Source: Actinoallomurus soli (GTDB taxonomy: Bacteria > Actinomycetota > Actinomycetes > Streptosporangiales > Streptosporangiaceae). From it: a stretch of 64,000 nucleotides of DNA. This document shows, piece after piece, positions 43,522 to 53,425 of this stretch. Numbering within the stretch: the first letter of the stretch is position 1; every line of letters starts with the position of its first letter. The translations under genes were made by a program, and so were the position numbers. Where the stretch lies: the NCBI RefSeq assembly GCF_024055715.1, contig NZ_JAMXMV010000003.1:434001-498000 (forward strand). The letters are read 5' to 3'. The notes beneath the pieces were generated by a model, which was not told where the DNA came from, ran no database searches, and saw only the letters and a program-made list of their open reading frames with translations.

Positions 43522-44138
43522 GACGGGTCGTCGCCGCGCTGACCGGGCTCGCGCTGCTGGTCGCCGCGTGGTGGGTGAAGGGCAGGACGCCCGACGACTA
43601 CGACCACCGGTACGCCCCGCTGGCCACGGAGGGGCGCATCGGCGCGCCGGTCCGCGCGGGCGGGTTCGTCGTGCGCGTGGACCGGGTCACGGCGGCCCGA
43701 TCGGCCACGCCCGACGGGGACCAGGTCGTCCGGCCCGACGGGGTCTTCGTCATCGTCGCCGTCTCCGCGCAGAGCCGGCGTGCGCCGCTGCTCCTCACCA
43801 CCGCGCTGCTGCGCACCCGCGACGGCTACGTCTACCGGGACACCGTCAAGAACGTCATCGCGAACGACGGCGACCCGGTCGAGATGGCGACGCTGGTTCC
43901 GGGCGTGTGGACGCACGGCTCGTTCGTCTTCGAGGTGCCGCCGTCGAAGCTGGCCGGTGCCACGTTCGTCGTCTCCGACCGCGCGGCCAACGAGAAGGAC
44001 CCGCCGAAGGACTTCCCCGCGTTCGGCTTCGAGCTGACCGCGGAGGCCGACGTCCCGCTGGGCCTCACGGAGGCCGGGGCGCGGCGGCTGGTCGCGAACG
44101 CGCCGGAACGCGCGACGATTCGGGGGGCGGGCACGTGA
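43518..44138 (+). CDS. Membrane-anchored protein, unknown function (second of three)
   Basis: A 206-residue protein from GTG 43518, which overlaps the previous stop (GTGA). It has one transmembrane helix (VVAALTGLALLVAAWWV) and an outer DUF4352-like domain: FVVRVDRVTAARSATPDG, VFVIVAVSAQSRR and a Ser/Thr-rich strand set. It appears to be a diverged relative of its two neighbours. Confidence 0.7.
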   Translation: MRRVVAALTGLALLVAAWWVKGRTPDDYDHRYAPLATEGRIGAPVRAGGFVVRVDRVTAARSATPDGDQVVRPDGVFVIVAVSAQSRRAPLLLTTALLRTRDGYVYRDTVKNVIANDGDPVEMATLVPGVWTHGSFVFEVPPSKLAGATFVVSDRAANEKDPPKDFPAFGFELTAEADVPLGLTEAGARRLVANAPERATIRGAGT

Positions 44139-44716
44139 GCGCCGAGCCATCCGAGGCCCCCGAGGTCGGACGGCCGAGCGCCGAGCCATCCGAGGAGCCC
44201 GGGGCCGGACGGCCGAGCCCCGAGGAACCCGAGGCCGGACGGCCGGGCGGCGGGCGCCGGAACGCCTGGACCGCCGCCGCGCTCGCGGTCGTCCTGCCGG
44301 TGGCGGTGGGCCTGCCGCTGTGGCAGCAGCTCCGCTACTACGACCGGCACCGCTACCACGAGGCGGTGACGACGGTGCCGGCCGGCGGCGGCGCGGTGCT
44401 GAACCACGCCTCCTGGCGGCTGCTGGACCTGCGGCGTACGAGCACCGGCGTTCGCATGCGATTTCGGATGACGCCCCTCGACAAGGACGGCACCTCCACC
44501 CTCGAGGACCTGTTCGAGGTGCGCGACGAGCGCGGGCGGCGCTGGCAGTTCGACAGGGACCCGCTCCTGGACATGGTCGAGGTCGGACGTCCCGTGACGG
44601 TGTCCGTGGGCGGCCCGGTGCCGGCGGACGTCGCGGACCGGGTCTTCCCCGTCGTGCGCTACGCCCCGCTCAAGCAGGCACCGGGTCCGGTTCCGGTGCT
44701 GCGGTTTCGTCGCTGA
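44135..44716 (+). CDS. Membrane-anchored protein with acidic repeats (third of three)
   Basis: A 193-residue protein from GTG 44135 (GTGA overlap). The cytoplasmic N-terminus has three short acidic repeats of about ten residues ending in GRPS or GRPG. One transmembrane helix follows (WTAAALAVVLPVAVGLPLW), then an outer domain similar to the two previous proteins (HASWRLLDLRRTSTGVRMRF). Its 3' end overlaps the convergent gene by 47 bp. Confidence 0.7.
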   Translation: MSAEPSEAPEVGRPSAEPSEEPGAGRPSPEEPEAGRPGGGRRNAWTAAALAVVLPVAVGLPLWQQLRYYDRHRYHEAVTTVPAGGGAVLNHASWRLLDLRRTSTGVRMRFRMTPLDKDGTSTLEDLFEVRDERGRRWQFDRDPLLDMVEVGRPVTVSVGGPVPADVADRVFPVVRYAPLKQAPGPVPVLRFRR

Positions 44717-45800
44717 CCTCGGACGCGAGCCCGATGGCCGCCGCGAGCAACGCGACGTGCAGCACCGTCCGCACCAGTTCGCGGGCGAACTCCAGCGGCA
44801 CGAGGATCGGCCTCCACGCCGCCGGGTCGTGGTCCGGGCCGATGAGGTGCAGCGCGCCGCGGAAGCCGTACGCGGCCGCGGCGTCGACGGCGACGTAGCA
44901 GAGGCAGAACAGGCCGAGGGCGGGCGCTCCGGCCCGGAGGATGAGGCGGATCGCCTGGATGAGCGGCACCCAGCGTTCCCGCGAGTCGGCCGTCACCGCG
45001 ACGAGGACCTTGCTGCGGTCGCCCTTCTCGGCGACCCGCTGCAGGCGGGTGCCTTCGAGCGCCGCCTTGTGGTCGTCGACCTCGAATCCGACGCCGCAGG
45101 CCACCGCCGCCATCGCCAGCCACACGAGCGGGAGCGTGACCACGCCGAGCCCGAAGTCGGGCGTCGGGCCGCTCAGGTCGATCGACGCCGGCCAGATCCG
45201 CCGGGTCGTCACCCAGTCGGTCGCCTTCCCCGCGAGCACGAACACCGAGGTCACCGCGAACAGGGTGAACGCCGTCTCGCAGTAGGCCAGCACCGGGCCG
45301 ACCACGCGGCGCTCCCGGCGCGGTTCGAGCAGGAGCTTGAGCACCCAGGCGACCGCCACCGCGATCAGCGCCATCCACAGGTTGTTGAAGAGCGCGCGGC
45401 CGGCCACCGATCCGTGGGCGGCGCTGTAGAGGTTCCGCTCGATGTCGGCGCGCAGGAACGCGCGGACGTCGTCCTTGTACATCCCCCAGGCCAGGTAGAT
45501 GACGACGAAGGGGAACAGCGCCCGGCAGATCGCGCCGGTGAGGGACTCGTCCTGCGGGCGGCGGAGCACGCTCAGCATCCCGATGACGGTGGCGAGCGTG
45601 ACGGTGACCAGCGCGGTGAAGACGAGGGTCGCCGCGACGCGGCGGAGCCCCTCATGGTCACCGTGGCCGACCGTCACTCCGGCCCAGGTGAGGACGTACC
45701 GGGCGAGGTAGCCGACGCTGAACCACAGCGTCAGCGGCACCAGGTGCCGGCCGGCGAGCCGCAGCGTCGTGACCGGCAGTAAGGCCACCCGTCCGTACAT
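44670..45800 (-). CDS. Multi-pass membrane protein, unknown function
   Basis: A 376-residue protein with about six to seven hydrophobic segments, such as LVPLTLWFSVGYLARYVLTW, ALFPFVVIYLAWGMY, LFAVTSVFVLAGKA, VTLPLVWLAMAAVACGVGF and LGLFCLCYVAVDAAAAY. No transporter or enzyme motif was recognised. ATG 45800 lies 35 bp upstream of the galT stop, so it follows galT on the same strand but may use its own promoter. Confidence 0.75.
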   Translation of the reverse strand: MYGRVALLPVTTLRLAGRHLVPLTLWFSVGYLARYVLTWAGVTVGHGDHEGLRRVAATLVFTALVTVTLATVIGMLSVLRRPQDESLTGAICRALFPFVVIYLAWGMYKDDVRAFLRADIERNLYSAAHGSVAGRALFNNLWMALIAVAVAWVLKLLLEPRRERRVVGPVLAYCETAFTLFAVTSVFVLAGKATDWVTTRRIWPASIDLSGPTPDFGLGVVTLPLVWLAMAAVACGVGFEVDDHKAALEGTRLQRVAEKGDRSKVLVAVTADSRERWVPLIQAIRLILRAGAPALGLFCLCYVAVDAAAAYGFRGALHLIGPDHDPAAWRPILVPLEFARELVRTVLHVALLAAAIGLASEVSDETAAPEPDPVPA

Positions 45801-45834
45801 GTCGGCACAGCCTAGACGAATCGCCTTCGCAGCC

Positions 45835-46884
45835 TCACAGTTCGCGGAGGCGGGCGGCGGCGGTCTCCGGGAGGACGTCGTTGATGTACGCGCCGCCGCC
45901 GGTCTCGCTCGTCGCCAGGAACTTGAGCTTGTCGGCGGTGCGCTGCGGCGTGTAGATCCGGGCGCACAGGTGGGCCGCGTCGCGCGAGGCGCGCGCCGGC
46001 GCCTGGTACCAGCAGGCCATGTACGGCGTCGTGTGCTCGTACAGGGCGTCGAAGCGGCGCAGCACGTCGGCGTACAGGCCCATCAGCTCGTCCCTCCGGG
46101 CCGCCTCCAGGGCGGGCAGGTCGGGCACGCAGGCGCGCGGGGCGACGTACACCTCGTACGGCCAGCGGGCGGCCTCCGGGACGTACGCGAGGAAGCCGTC
46201 GGTCTCGGCGACGACGCGCGGCCCGGCGGCCTCGCGGGCGACGACGTCGCACATCAGGCACCGGCCCTGCTCCGCGCGGAACCGCTCGGCGGCGGCCAGC
46301 ATGCGGCGCGGGACCGGCGGGACGTACGGGAAGGCGTAGATCTGGCCGTGAGGGTGCGGCAGGGTCGCGCCGATCGCCGCGCCGCGGTTCTCGAAGACGA
46401 AGACGTACTCCACGTCCGTACGGGCGCCGAGGTCCGCCGTGCGGTCGGCCCAGGCGCGGCCGACGGTGGCGAGGCGTTCGGGCGGGAGCGTGGCGAAGGA
46501 CCCGTCGTGGTCGCTGGTGAAGCAGAGCACCTCGCAGCGGCCGCCGGCCGGGCCGCCGAGCGAGGGGAAGCGGTTCTCGAACGACACGACGTGGTAGTCG
46601 TCGGCCGGGATCTCGCTGAGGCGGTCGCCATGGGAGGGACAGAGCGGGCACTCGCCGGGCGCGGGCTGGTACGTGCGGTTCTGCCGGTGCGCGGCGACGA
46701 GGACCTCCTCGCCCTGCAGCACGTCGTAGCGGAGCTCGGCGGCGGGCTCGTACGGCGGCAGGTCCCGCCGGTCGGGCGCGGAACGGTCCAACCCGGGCAC
46801 GTCGTCGAAGTAGATGATCTCTCGTCCGTCCGCGAGCCGCACGGACGTGCGAGCGGCGGACGCGGTGACGGCATGGGCGGACAT
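45835..46884 (-). CDS. galT: Galactose-1-phosphate uridylyltransferase
   Basis: A 349-residue Leloir enzyme that swaps UDP between glucose-1-P and galactose-1-P. The nucleotidyl-His motif is in LPHPHGQIYAFPY; zinc-type cysteines CPLC and CLMC and the block VSFENRFPSLGG are visible. ATG 46884 with AGAGGAAG is preferred over the open frame to 46920. It is the last gene of the transporter-LacI operon, 32 bp after lacI. No galK or galE is in the window. Confidence 0.95.
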   Translation of the reverse strand: MSAHAVTASAARTSVRLADGREIIYFDDVPGLDRSAPDRRDLPPYEPAAELRYDVLQGEEVLVAAHRQNRTYQPAPGECPLCPSHGDRLSEIPADDYHVVSFENRFPSLGGPAGGRCEVLCFTSDHDGSFATLPPERLATVGRAWADRTADLGARTDVEYVFVFENRGAAIGATLPHPHGQIYAFPYVPPVPRRMLAAAERFRAEQGRCLMCDVVAREAAGPRVVAETDGFLAYVPEAARWPYEVYVAPRACVPDLPALEAARRDELMGLYADVLRRFDALYEHTTPYMACWYQAPARASRDAAHLCARIYTPQRTADKLKFLATSETGGGAYINDVLPETAAARLREL

Positions 46885-46916
46885 CGTCTTCCTCTCAGGG
46901 AGACCGGGTGGGGAGT

Positions 46917-47954
46917 TCACCGGGTGGGAGGCCGCCCGGCACTGCTGCGGCTGACCAGCTCGGTCGAGATGATTATCTTCTTGTCACTGCGTCGGCCGCT
47001 CTCGATCTGCTCCAGCAGCAGGCTGACGCTGGAGCGGCCCACGGCGGCGAAGTCCTGCCGGATCGTGGTGAGCGGCGGGATGAAGTACGCGGCCTCGGGG
47101 ATGTTGTCGAAACCGATGACGCTGACGTCGTCCGGCACCCGGCGGCCCGCCTCGTGCAGGGCGCGCAGCACGCCGAGGGCGTTCTGGTCGTTGGCGGCGA
47201 ATATCGCCGTGATGTCCGGGTCGGCGGCGAGCAGCAGGCCCCGGTCGTACCCGGATCCGGCGCTCCAGTCGCCCGGGATGGTCGGCGGCACCGGCGCGCC
47301 GGCCTCGGTGAGCGCGTCGCGCCAGCCACGGGCGCGCTCGCGCGCCTCCAGCCACGACATCGGTCCGGGCAGGTGGTGCACGGTCCGGTGGCCGAGGTCG
47401 AGGAGGTAGCGCGTCGCCGCCTTCGGCCCGGTGTACTGGTCGACCCCGACCGACGGGACGACCGTCTCGCTCTCCATCACGACGACGGGGAGGTCGGCCG
47501 GCAGGTGCTGCGTCGTCTGCGTCAGCGGGACATGGCCGGGGATCACGATGAGCCCGTCCACGCCCTGCCCGCGCAGCCGCTCGGCCGCCGCCGAGATGGA
47601 CCGCTGGCTGGCCGACTGCAGCGCGATGACGCTGGTGAAGTAGTCGGCCTCCCGTGCGCAGCGCTCGATCTCGCTGATCATCGACGCCGGCCCGAACAGG
47701 GTCGCGTCGAAGCTGACCACGCCGAGCGTGCGCGACCGGCCGGTGGCCAGCGCGCGGGCGAACGCGTTGGGCCGGAAGTCCAGCTGGGCGGCGGCGGCCA
47801 GGACCTTGGCCCGGGTCTCCGCGGTCACTCGTGGGTGACCTTGGAAGACCCGGGACACGGTCTGGTGCGACACCCCGGCGAGCCTGGCCACATCCCGGAG
47901 GCCGGGGCGGGTGGTGACCCGCGCGTCGCCCCGCTCCTCGGGGTCTGCGGTCAT
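46917..47954 (-). CDS. LacI-family transcriptional regulator
   Basis: A 345-residue repressor. The HTH is DVARLAGVSHQTVSRVFQGH (about residues 21-40) with the hinge helix RPNAFARALATGRS. The sugar-binding core of periplasmic-binding fold follows (LGVVSFDATLFGP, VIGFDNIPEAAYF). It lies between the ABC permease gene and galT. Its operator is probably the ACCGGT-centred site found twice in the divergent promoter region at 52.1-52.2 kb. Confidence 0.95.
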   Translation of the reverse strand: MTADPEERGDARVTTRPGLRDVARLAGVSHQTVSRVFQGHPRVTAETRAKVLAAAAQLDFRPNAFARALATGRSRTLGVVSFDATLFGPASMISEIERCAREADYFTSVIALQSASQRSISAAAERLRGQGVDGLIVIPGHVPLTQTTQHLPADLPVVVMESETVVPSVGVDQYTGPKAATRYLLDLGHRTVHHLPGPMSWLEARERARGWRDALTEAGAPVPPTIPGDWSAGSGYDRGLLLAADPDITAIFAANDQNALGVLRALHEAGRRVPDDVSVIGFDNIPEAAYFIPPLTTIRQDFAAVGRSSVSLLLEQIESGRRSDKKIIISTELVSRSSAGRPPTR

Positions 47955-47989
47955 GGAACCGATCCTATTTTTCGGTGGCGTCCCGGCTC

Positions 47990-49234
47990 TTACCGGGAGG
48001 CGCCGGCGCGGCGCTTGGTCCAGATGTCGAACGCGACGGCGGCCAGCAGCACCAGGCCCTTGATCAGCATGACCCGCTCGCTCGGCGCGCCGAGCAGCGA
48101 CATGCCGTTGTTGATCACGGCCATGATGAGACCACCGGTGATCGCGCCGACCACCTTGCCGACGCCGCCCTGCACCGCCGCGCCGCCGATGAACGCCGCC
48201 GCGATCGAGTCCAGCTCGAAGTTGGTGCCGGCGGTCGGGCCGGCCTGGTTGAGGCGACCGGCGAAGATGACGCCGGCCAGCGCGGCCAGCACGCCCATGT
48301 TGACGAACAGCCAGAACACCACGGACTTGGTCTTGATGCCGGACAGCCGGGCGGCCTGGAGGTTGCCGCCGATGGCGTACACGTGCCGGCCGAACACCGC
48401 GCGGGTGGTGACGAGGGTGTACCCGAGGACGAGGACGGTCAGGATGATGAGCACGACCGGCAGGTTCTTGAACCGCGCGAGCTGCACGACGATGAACATC
48501 ACGACCAGCGCCGCGAGCGCCATCTTCACGACGAACAGCGGCAGCGCCTCGACCTTCTGGCCGTAGCCGGCGCGGCCCTGCCGGGCCCGCCACTGGGTGC
48601 CCACGATGCCGACCACGGCGATCACGCCGAGGATCAGCGTGAACAGGTCGGCGCCGCCGAGCGCGCCCAGGCCGACGTTGCCGAAGTAGCCCGGCAGGAA
48701 GCCGTTGGCGAGCGTCCGCACCTGGTCGGGGAACGGCCCGATGCCCTGGTTGCCCAGGACGGTGAGGGTGAGGGCGCGGAAGACGAGCATGCCGGCCAGC
48801 GTCACGATGAACGCGGGGATCTCGAAGTAGGCGATCCAGTAGCCCTGCCACGCGCCGATGATCGCGCCCGCGATGAGGGTGAGCACGACGGCGAGCGGCC
48901 AGGCCATGTGGTGGTTCACCATCAGCACCGCGGAGATCGCGCCGGTGACCGCGACGACCGAGCCGACGGACAGGTCGATGTGCCCGGCGATGATGATGAG
49001 GATCATCCCGATCGCGAGGATCAGGATGTAGGAGTTCTGCACGAGGACGTTGGACATGTTCTCCGGCGAGAGCAGGTCCCCGTGCGTGAGGATCGCGAAC
49101 AGCGCGACGATCAGCGCGAACGCGACATAGATGCCGTTCTGCCGCAGGTTGACGGAGAAGATCCGGTCGGCGACGCCGCGCGACGGGGGCGACGCCTCGC
49201 TCTTGTCCGAGCGGGCCGGTGCCACGCTGCTCAT
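47990..49234 (-). CDS. Sugar ABC transporter permease (MmsB/XylH type)
   Basis: A 414-residue permease with about ten hydrophobic helices and the family motifs [20 protein letters not shown] and [19 protein letters not shown]. The latter is the cytoplasmic coupling region of sugar-type importers. ATG 49234 overlaps the ATPase stop (ATGA). The longer frame to 49513 runs inside the ATPase gene and is rejected. Confidence 0.95.
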   Translation of the reverse strand: MSSVAPARSDKSEASPPSRGVADRIFSVNLRQNGIYVAFALIVALFAILTHGDLLSPENMSNVLVQNSYILILAIGMILIIIAGHIDLSVGSVVAVTGAISAVLMVNHHMAWPLAVVLTLIAGAIIGAWQGYWIAYFEIPAFIVTLAGMLVFRALTLTVLGNQGIGPFPDQVRTLANGFLPGYFGNVGLGALGGADLFTLILGVIAVVGIVGTQWRARQGRAGYGQKVEALPLFVVKMALAALVVMFIVVQLARFKNLPVVLIILTVLVLGYTLVTTRAVFGRHVYAIGGNLQAARLSGIKTKSVVFWLFVNMGVLAALAGVIFAGRLNQAGPTAGTNFELDSIAAAFIGGAAVQGGVGKVVGAITGGLIMAVINNGMSLLGAPSERVMLIKGLVLLAAVAFDIWTKRRAGASR

Positions 49235-50778
49235 GAAACTACCTGCTCCTCGTCGTAACGGGTCATGTACTGCATCAGCCGCTCGGGGGTGGCCTCCGCG
49301 CGGGAGACCTCCCCGGTGATGCGCCCGGCCGACATCGCGTAGATGCGGTCGCAGATGCCGAGCAGCTCGGGCAGCTCCGAGGAGATGACCAGCACGGCCT
49401 TGCCCTGGTCGGCCATCTCGTTGATGATCGAGTAGATCTCGTACTTCGCGCCGACGTCGATGCCGCGGGTCGGCTCGTCGAGGATCAGCACGTCCGGGTC
49501 GGTGAACATCCACTTGGACAGCACGACCTTCTGCTGGTTGCCCCCGGACAGCTTGCCGGTGACCGCCGCGACGGTCGGCGCCTTGATGTTCATGTTCTTG
49601 CGGTAGCGCTCGGCGACGTGGGCCTCCTCGTTCTCGTTGACCCAGCCGCGCTTGGCGAGCTTGCGCAGCCCCGCCGTCGAGATGTTCCGCTTGATGTCCT
49701 CGATGAGGTTGAGGCCGTACCGCTTGCGATCCTCGGTGGCGTACGCGATGCCGTGCCGGATGGCGTCACGGACCGACTTGACGCGGATCTCCTTGCCGTC
49801 CTTGTAGATGCGGCCGGTGATGCCGACGCCGTAGCTGCGGCCGAACACGCTCATCGCCAGCTCCGTACGGCCGGCGCCCATCAGGCCGGCCAGGCCGACG
49901 ATCTCACCGCGCCGCACCATGAGGTTCGCGCCGGACACGACGAGACGCTCGTGCTGGGTCGGGCTGCGCACGGTCCAGTCCTCGATCCGCAGCAGCTCCT
50001 CGCCGATGTTCGGCTCGTGCTCGGGGTAGCGGTGCGACAGGTCGCGGCCCACCATGCCGGAGATGATGCGGTCCTCGGTGACGAGGTCCTTCTCCATGTC
50101 GAGGGTCTCGATCGTGCGGCCGTCGCGCAGGATGGTCGTCGAGTCCGCGATCGCCTTGATCTCGTTGAGCTTGTGACTGATGATCACGCAGGTGATGCCC
50201 TGGTCGCGCAGGCCGCGCAGCAGGTCGAGCAGGTGCTCGGAGTCGGAGTCGTTCAGGGCGGCCGTCGGCTCGTCCAGGATCAGCAGCCTCACGTCCTTGG
50301 ACAGCGCCTTGGCGATCTCCACGAGCTGCTGCTTGCCGACGCCGAGGTCCATCGCCGGGGTGACGGGGTTCTCGTCCAGGCCGACGCGGGCGAGCAGCTC
50401 GGCGGCGTCGGCGTTCGTCTTGTTCCAGTCGATGAGGCCCCGGTGGACCCGCTCGTTGCCGAGGAAGATGTTCTCGGCGATCGACAGGTACGGGCTGAGC
50501 GCGAGCTCCTGGTGGATGATGACGATGCCGTGCTTCTCGCTGTCGCGGATGCCGGAGAAGCGGCAGAGCTCGCCGTCGAAGTGGATCTCGCCCTCGTACG
50601 AGCCGTGCGGGTAGACGCCGGACAGCACCTTCATCAAGGTGGACTTGCCCGCGCCGTTCTCACCGCAGATCGCGTGGATCTCGCCGCGCCGCACCACCAG
50701 GTTCACGTCCTGCAGCGCCTTGACGCCGGGGAACGTCTTGGTGATGCCGCTCATCCGCAGAATCGCGTCGTCGGTCAT
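49231..50778 (-). CDS. Sugar ABC transporter ATP-binding protein (two-domain, MmsA/XylG type)
   Basis: A 515-residue protein of two fused ABC domains. Domain 1 has Walker [10 protein letters not shown], a signature-like [14 protein letters not shown] and Walker [12 protein letters not shown]. Domain 2 has [16 protein letters not shown] and [14 protein letters not shown], but the first part of its Walker A ([12 protein letters not shown]) is degenerate, as is common in this group. It powers the sugar import system with the permease and binding protein. Confidence 0.95.
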   Translation of the reverse strand: MTDDAILRMSGITKTFPGVKALQDVNLVVRRGEIHAICGENGAGKSTLMKVLSGVYPHGSYEGEIHFDGELCRFSGIRDSEKHGIVIIHQELALSPYLSIAENIFLGNERVHRGLIDWNKTNADAAELLARVGLDENPVTPAMDLGVGKQQLVEIAKALSKDVRLLILDEPTAALNDSDSEHLLDLLRGLRDQGITCVIISHKLNEIKAIADSTTILRDGRTIETLDMEKDLVTEDRIISGMVGRDLSHRYPEHEPNIGEELLRIEDWTVRSPTQHERLVVSGANLMVRRGEIVGLAGLMGAGRTELAMSVFGRSYGVGITGRIYKDGKEIRVKSVRDAIRHGIAYATEDRKRYGLNLIEDIKRNISTAGLRKLAKRGWVNENEEAHVAERYRKNMNIKAPTVAAVTGKLSGGNQQKVVLSKWMFTDPDVLILDEPTRGIDVGAKYEIYSIINEMADQGKAVLVISSELPELLGICDRIYAMSAGRITGEVSRAEATPERLMQYMTRYDEEQVVS

Positions 50779-50870
50779 GGAACCTCCTTCGTCGGCCCCA
50801 TGACCAAGGTGCTGCGTCTGATGATTCCCTCGCTCCGCTCGGTCATGGCATGGCCCTTCATGTGACGCCA

Positions 50871-50898
50871 GGCGGGCGGCACCGCGGTGCCGCCCGCC
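50871..50898 (-). terminator. 28-bp hairpin between binding-protein and ATPase genes
   Basis: A perfect 28-bp palindrome (arms GGCGGGCGGCACC and GGTGCCGCCCGCC) begins nine bases after the binding-protein stop codon. Such hairpins in transporter operons stop or stabilise part of the mRNA so that more binding protein than ATPase and permease is made. Confidence 0.7.
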
Positions 50899-50907
50899 CT
50901 CGATCCG

Positions 50908-52041
50908 CTACTGCAGCTGCTGCTGGGTGTAGTAGCCGGTGTCGACGAGGTTCTTCTGGACGTTGTCCTTGAAGATCAGAACCGGCTGGAGCAGCATCGA
51001 CGGGACGACCTTGACGCCGTTGTTGTAGTCCTTGGTGTTGTTCACCTCGGGCTTGCCGCCCTTGAGGACGGTGTCGGCCATCTTGACGGTCACCGCGGCG
51101 AGCTGGCGGGTGTCCTTGTAGACGGTGGAGTACTGCTCACCCTTGAGGATCGACTTGACCGAGGCGAGCTCGGCGTCCTGGCCGGTCACGACCGGGTACG
51201 GCTGGCCGGAGGTGCCGTAGCCGGCGCTCTTGAGGGCGGACAGGATGCCGATCGACAGGCCGTCGTACGGGGAGAGCACGCCGTTGACCTTCGTGCCACC
51301 GCCGTAGGCCTTGGTGATCAGGTCCTCCATGCGCTTCTGCGCGGTGGCGGGGTCCCAGCGAAGGATCGCGGCGGTCTTGAAGTCCGTCTCCTTGCTCTTG
51401 ACGACCAGCGTGCCCTTCTGGATGTAGGGCTTCAGGGTGTCCATCGCGCCGTTCCAGAAGTACGACGAGTTGTTGTCGTCGGGGGAGCCGGCGAAGAGCT
51501 CGATGTTGAACGGGCCCTTGGCGGTGCCGTCGGAGCCGTCCTCCTTCTTCAGGCCGAGGCCGGTGAGGAGGGCCGTCGCCTGCAGGACGCCGACCTTGTA
51601 GTTGTCGAAGGTCGCGTAGTAGTCGACGTTCGGCGACTTGAGGAGCAGCCGGTCGTAGGCGATGACCGGGATGTGCTTGTCGGCCGCCTCCTGCAGCTGC
51701 GTGCTGAGGGACTTGTTGTCGATCGAGGCGATGATCAGGAGCTTGGCGCCCCGGGTGATCTGGTTCTCGACCTGGTTGACCTGGGTGGGGATGTCGTTCT
51801 CGGCGTACTGCAGGTCGACCTTGTAGCCCAGCTTCTCCAGCGAGGACTTGAGGTTGTCCCCGTCGTGGATCCACCGCTCGGAGGACTTGGTCGGCATGGT
51901 CACGCCGATCAGCGCGCCCTTGACCGAGCCGGCGTCGGTGCCCTTCTTGTCGACGGTCTTGGTGCTGGAACCGCACGCCGCGGTCACGCTGAGGGCCATG
52001 AACAGGCCCGTGGCCATCGTGGCCATTCTTGTGATCTTCAT
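50908..52041 (-). CDS. Sugar-binding lipoprotein of ABC importer (ChvE/XylF-like)
   Basis: A 377-residue extracytoplasmic substrate-binding protein. The signal [20 protein letters not shown] ends at lipobox T-A-A-C. The mature protein has the two-lobed fold of pentose/hexose binders: [46 protein letters not shown]. It is first in the minus-strand sugar operon, driven by the promoter at 52112-52139. Confidence 0.95.
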   Translation of the reverse strand: MKITRMATMATGLFMALSVTAACGSSTKTVDKKGTDAGSVKGALIGVTMPTKSSERWIHDGDNLKSSLEKLGYKVDLQYAENDIPTQVNQVENQITRGAKLLIIASIDNKSLSTQLQEAADKHIPVIAYDRLLLKSPNVDYYATFDNYKVGVLQATALLTGLGLKKEDGSDGTAKGPFNIELFAGSPDDNNSSYFWNGAMDTLKPYIQKGTLVVKSKETDFKTAAILRWDPATAQKRMEDLITKAYGGGTKVNGVLSPYDGLSIGILSALKSAGYGTSGQPYPVVTGQDAELASVKSILKGEQYSTVYKDTRQLAAVTVKMADTVLKGGKPEVNNTKDYNNGVKVVPSMLLQPVLIFKDNVQKNLVDTGYYTQQQLQ

Positions 52042-52111
52042 GTCTCACCTTGGGTGGGGGCTGGGCGGTTACGCCGGTATTACGGCCTGGTTTCCCACTG
52101 CTGTGACGGGA

Positions 52112-52139
52112 GTGTTACCGGTCACAAATCCCCTGTCAA
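52112..52139 (-). promoter_or_regulatory. Promoter and LacI-type operator for the transporter operon
   Basis: On the minus strand TTGACA (52134-52139), a 16-bp spacer and TAACAC (52112-52117) form a sigma-70-type promoter. The spacer and -10 hold TGTGACCGGTAAC (the ACCGGT core palindrome), the same site as in the divergent promoter, in mirror image. Confidence 0.75.
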
Positions 52140-52176
52140 GACACGATTCGGCAACGCCCAGACCGCAGCTCACCCA

Positions 52177-52204
52177 TTGACTTTGTCCATGTGACCGGTA
52201 ACAT
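52177..52204 (+). promoter_or_regulatory. Promoter and LacI-type operator for the catabolic operon
   Basis: TTGACT (52177-52182), a 16-bp spacer and TAACAT (52199-52204) form the plus-strand promoter. TGTGACCGGTAAC at 52190-52202 overlaps the spacer and -10, so a bound LacI repressor would block RNA polymerase. The architecture matches the minus-strand promoter base for base. Confidence 0.75.
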
Positions 52205-52267
52205 CCGGCTCCCGGGAGGTCATCGCGGCCCTGCCTCCGGCCCGTACCACGAGGAGCGTTGCTTCAC

Positions 52268-53425
52268 ATGCGCATCACCGGAATCTCGACACACGTCGCC
52301 GGCACGCCCTGGCGCAACCTGACGTTCGTTCAGGTCCATACCGATGAGGGGCTCACCGGTGTCGGTGAGGCACGGATGCTGAGCCACACCGACGCGCTCA
52401 TCGGCTACCTCGCCGAGGCGGAGATCAACCACATCAAGGGCTCCGACCCGTTCGACATCGAGGACCTCGTCCACCGGATGAAGTACGGCGACTACGGCCG
52501 GGCCGGCGAGATCGTGATGTCGGGCATCGCCTGCGTCGAGATGGCCTGCTGGGACATCGTCGGCAAGGCCCTCGGCCAGCCGGTCTGGCGCCTGCTGGGC
52601 GGCAAGGTCCGCGACAAGATCAAGGCGTACGCCAACGGCTGGTACACCGTCGACCTCACGCCCGAGGCCTTCCACGACGCGGCCAAGAAGGTCATCGAGC
52701 GCGGTTACAAGGCGCTGAAGTTCGACCCGTTCGGCACCGGCACGATGGAGCTCGACTACGCCGACACGATGCGCGCGGTGAGCCTCGTCGAGGCCGTCCG
52801 CGACGCCATCGGCCCCGAGGCCGAGCTGCTCGTCGAGATGCACGGCCGGTTCTCCCCGGCGACCGCGATCCGGCTGGCCGGCCTGCTCGCGCCGTTCAAC
52901 CCGAGCTGGCTCGAGGAGCCCTGCCCGCCGGAGAACCTCAAGGCCCTCGCCAAGGTCTCCGCGCACACCGACCTGCCGATCGCCACCGGCGAGCGGATCC
53001 ACGACCGGATCGAGTTCCGCGAGCTGTTCGAGTCTCAGGCCGTGGACATCATCCAGCCGGACGTCGGCCACATCGGCGGCATCCTGGAGACCCGCAAGCT
53101 CGCGGCCACCGCCGAGACGCACTACACCCTCATCGCCCCGCACAACGTCGGCGGCCCGGTGCTCACCGCGGCGAACCTGCACCTGGCGGCCTGCACGCCG
53201 AACTTCAAGATCCAGGAGCACTTCAACGACTTCGCCGACTCGGCGATCAAGGGCGTGGCCCCCGGCCTGCCCGAGGTCGTCGACGGGTACTTCTCGCTGC
53301 CCGAGGCCCCCGGCCTCGGCGTCGAGCTCGACCTGGACGCGCTGGCCGAGTTCCCCCGCCAGCAGGCCAACTTCAACCTGTTCAAAGAGGACTGGCACTT
53401 CCGCGACCCGGCTCGGACCAAGTGA
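52268..53425 (+). CDS. Enolase-superfamily sugar-acid dehydratase (mandelate racemase group)
   Basis: A 385-residue protein of the mandelate racemase/galactonate dehydratase group. Metal and base residues are visible in LLVEMHGRFSP, WLEEPCPPEN, ATGERIHDR, IIQPDVGHIGG and IAPHNVGGP. It would dehydrate an aldonate to a 2-keto-3-deoxy acid. ATG 52268 is chosen; GAGGAG is 11 bases upstream, and a TTG at 52259 is too close to it. It is first in the plus-strand catabolic operon, and its GTG-overlapped neighbour is a zinc dehydrogenase. Confidence 0.9.
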   Translation: MRITGISTHVAGTPWRNLTFVQVHTDEGLTGVGEARMLSHTDALIGYLAEAEINHIKGSDPFDIEDLVHRMKYGDYGRAGEIVMSGIACVEMACWDIVGKALGQPVWRLLGGKVRDKIKAYANGWYTVDLTPEAFHDAAKKVIERGYKALKFDPFGTGTMELDYADTMRAVSLVEAVRDAIGPEAELLVEMHGRFSPATAIRLAGLLAPFNPSWLEEPCPPENLKALAKVSAHTDLPIATGERIHDRIEFRELFESQAVDIIQPDVGHIGGILETRKLAATAETHYTLIAPHNVGGPVLTAANLHLAACTPNFKIQEHFNDFADSAIKGVAPGLPEVVDGYFSLPEAPGLGVELDLDALAEFPRQQANFNLFKEDWHFRDPARTK

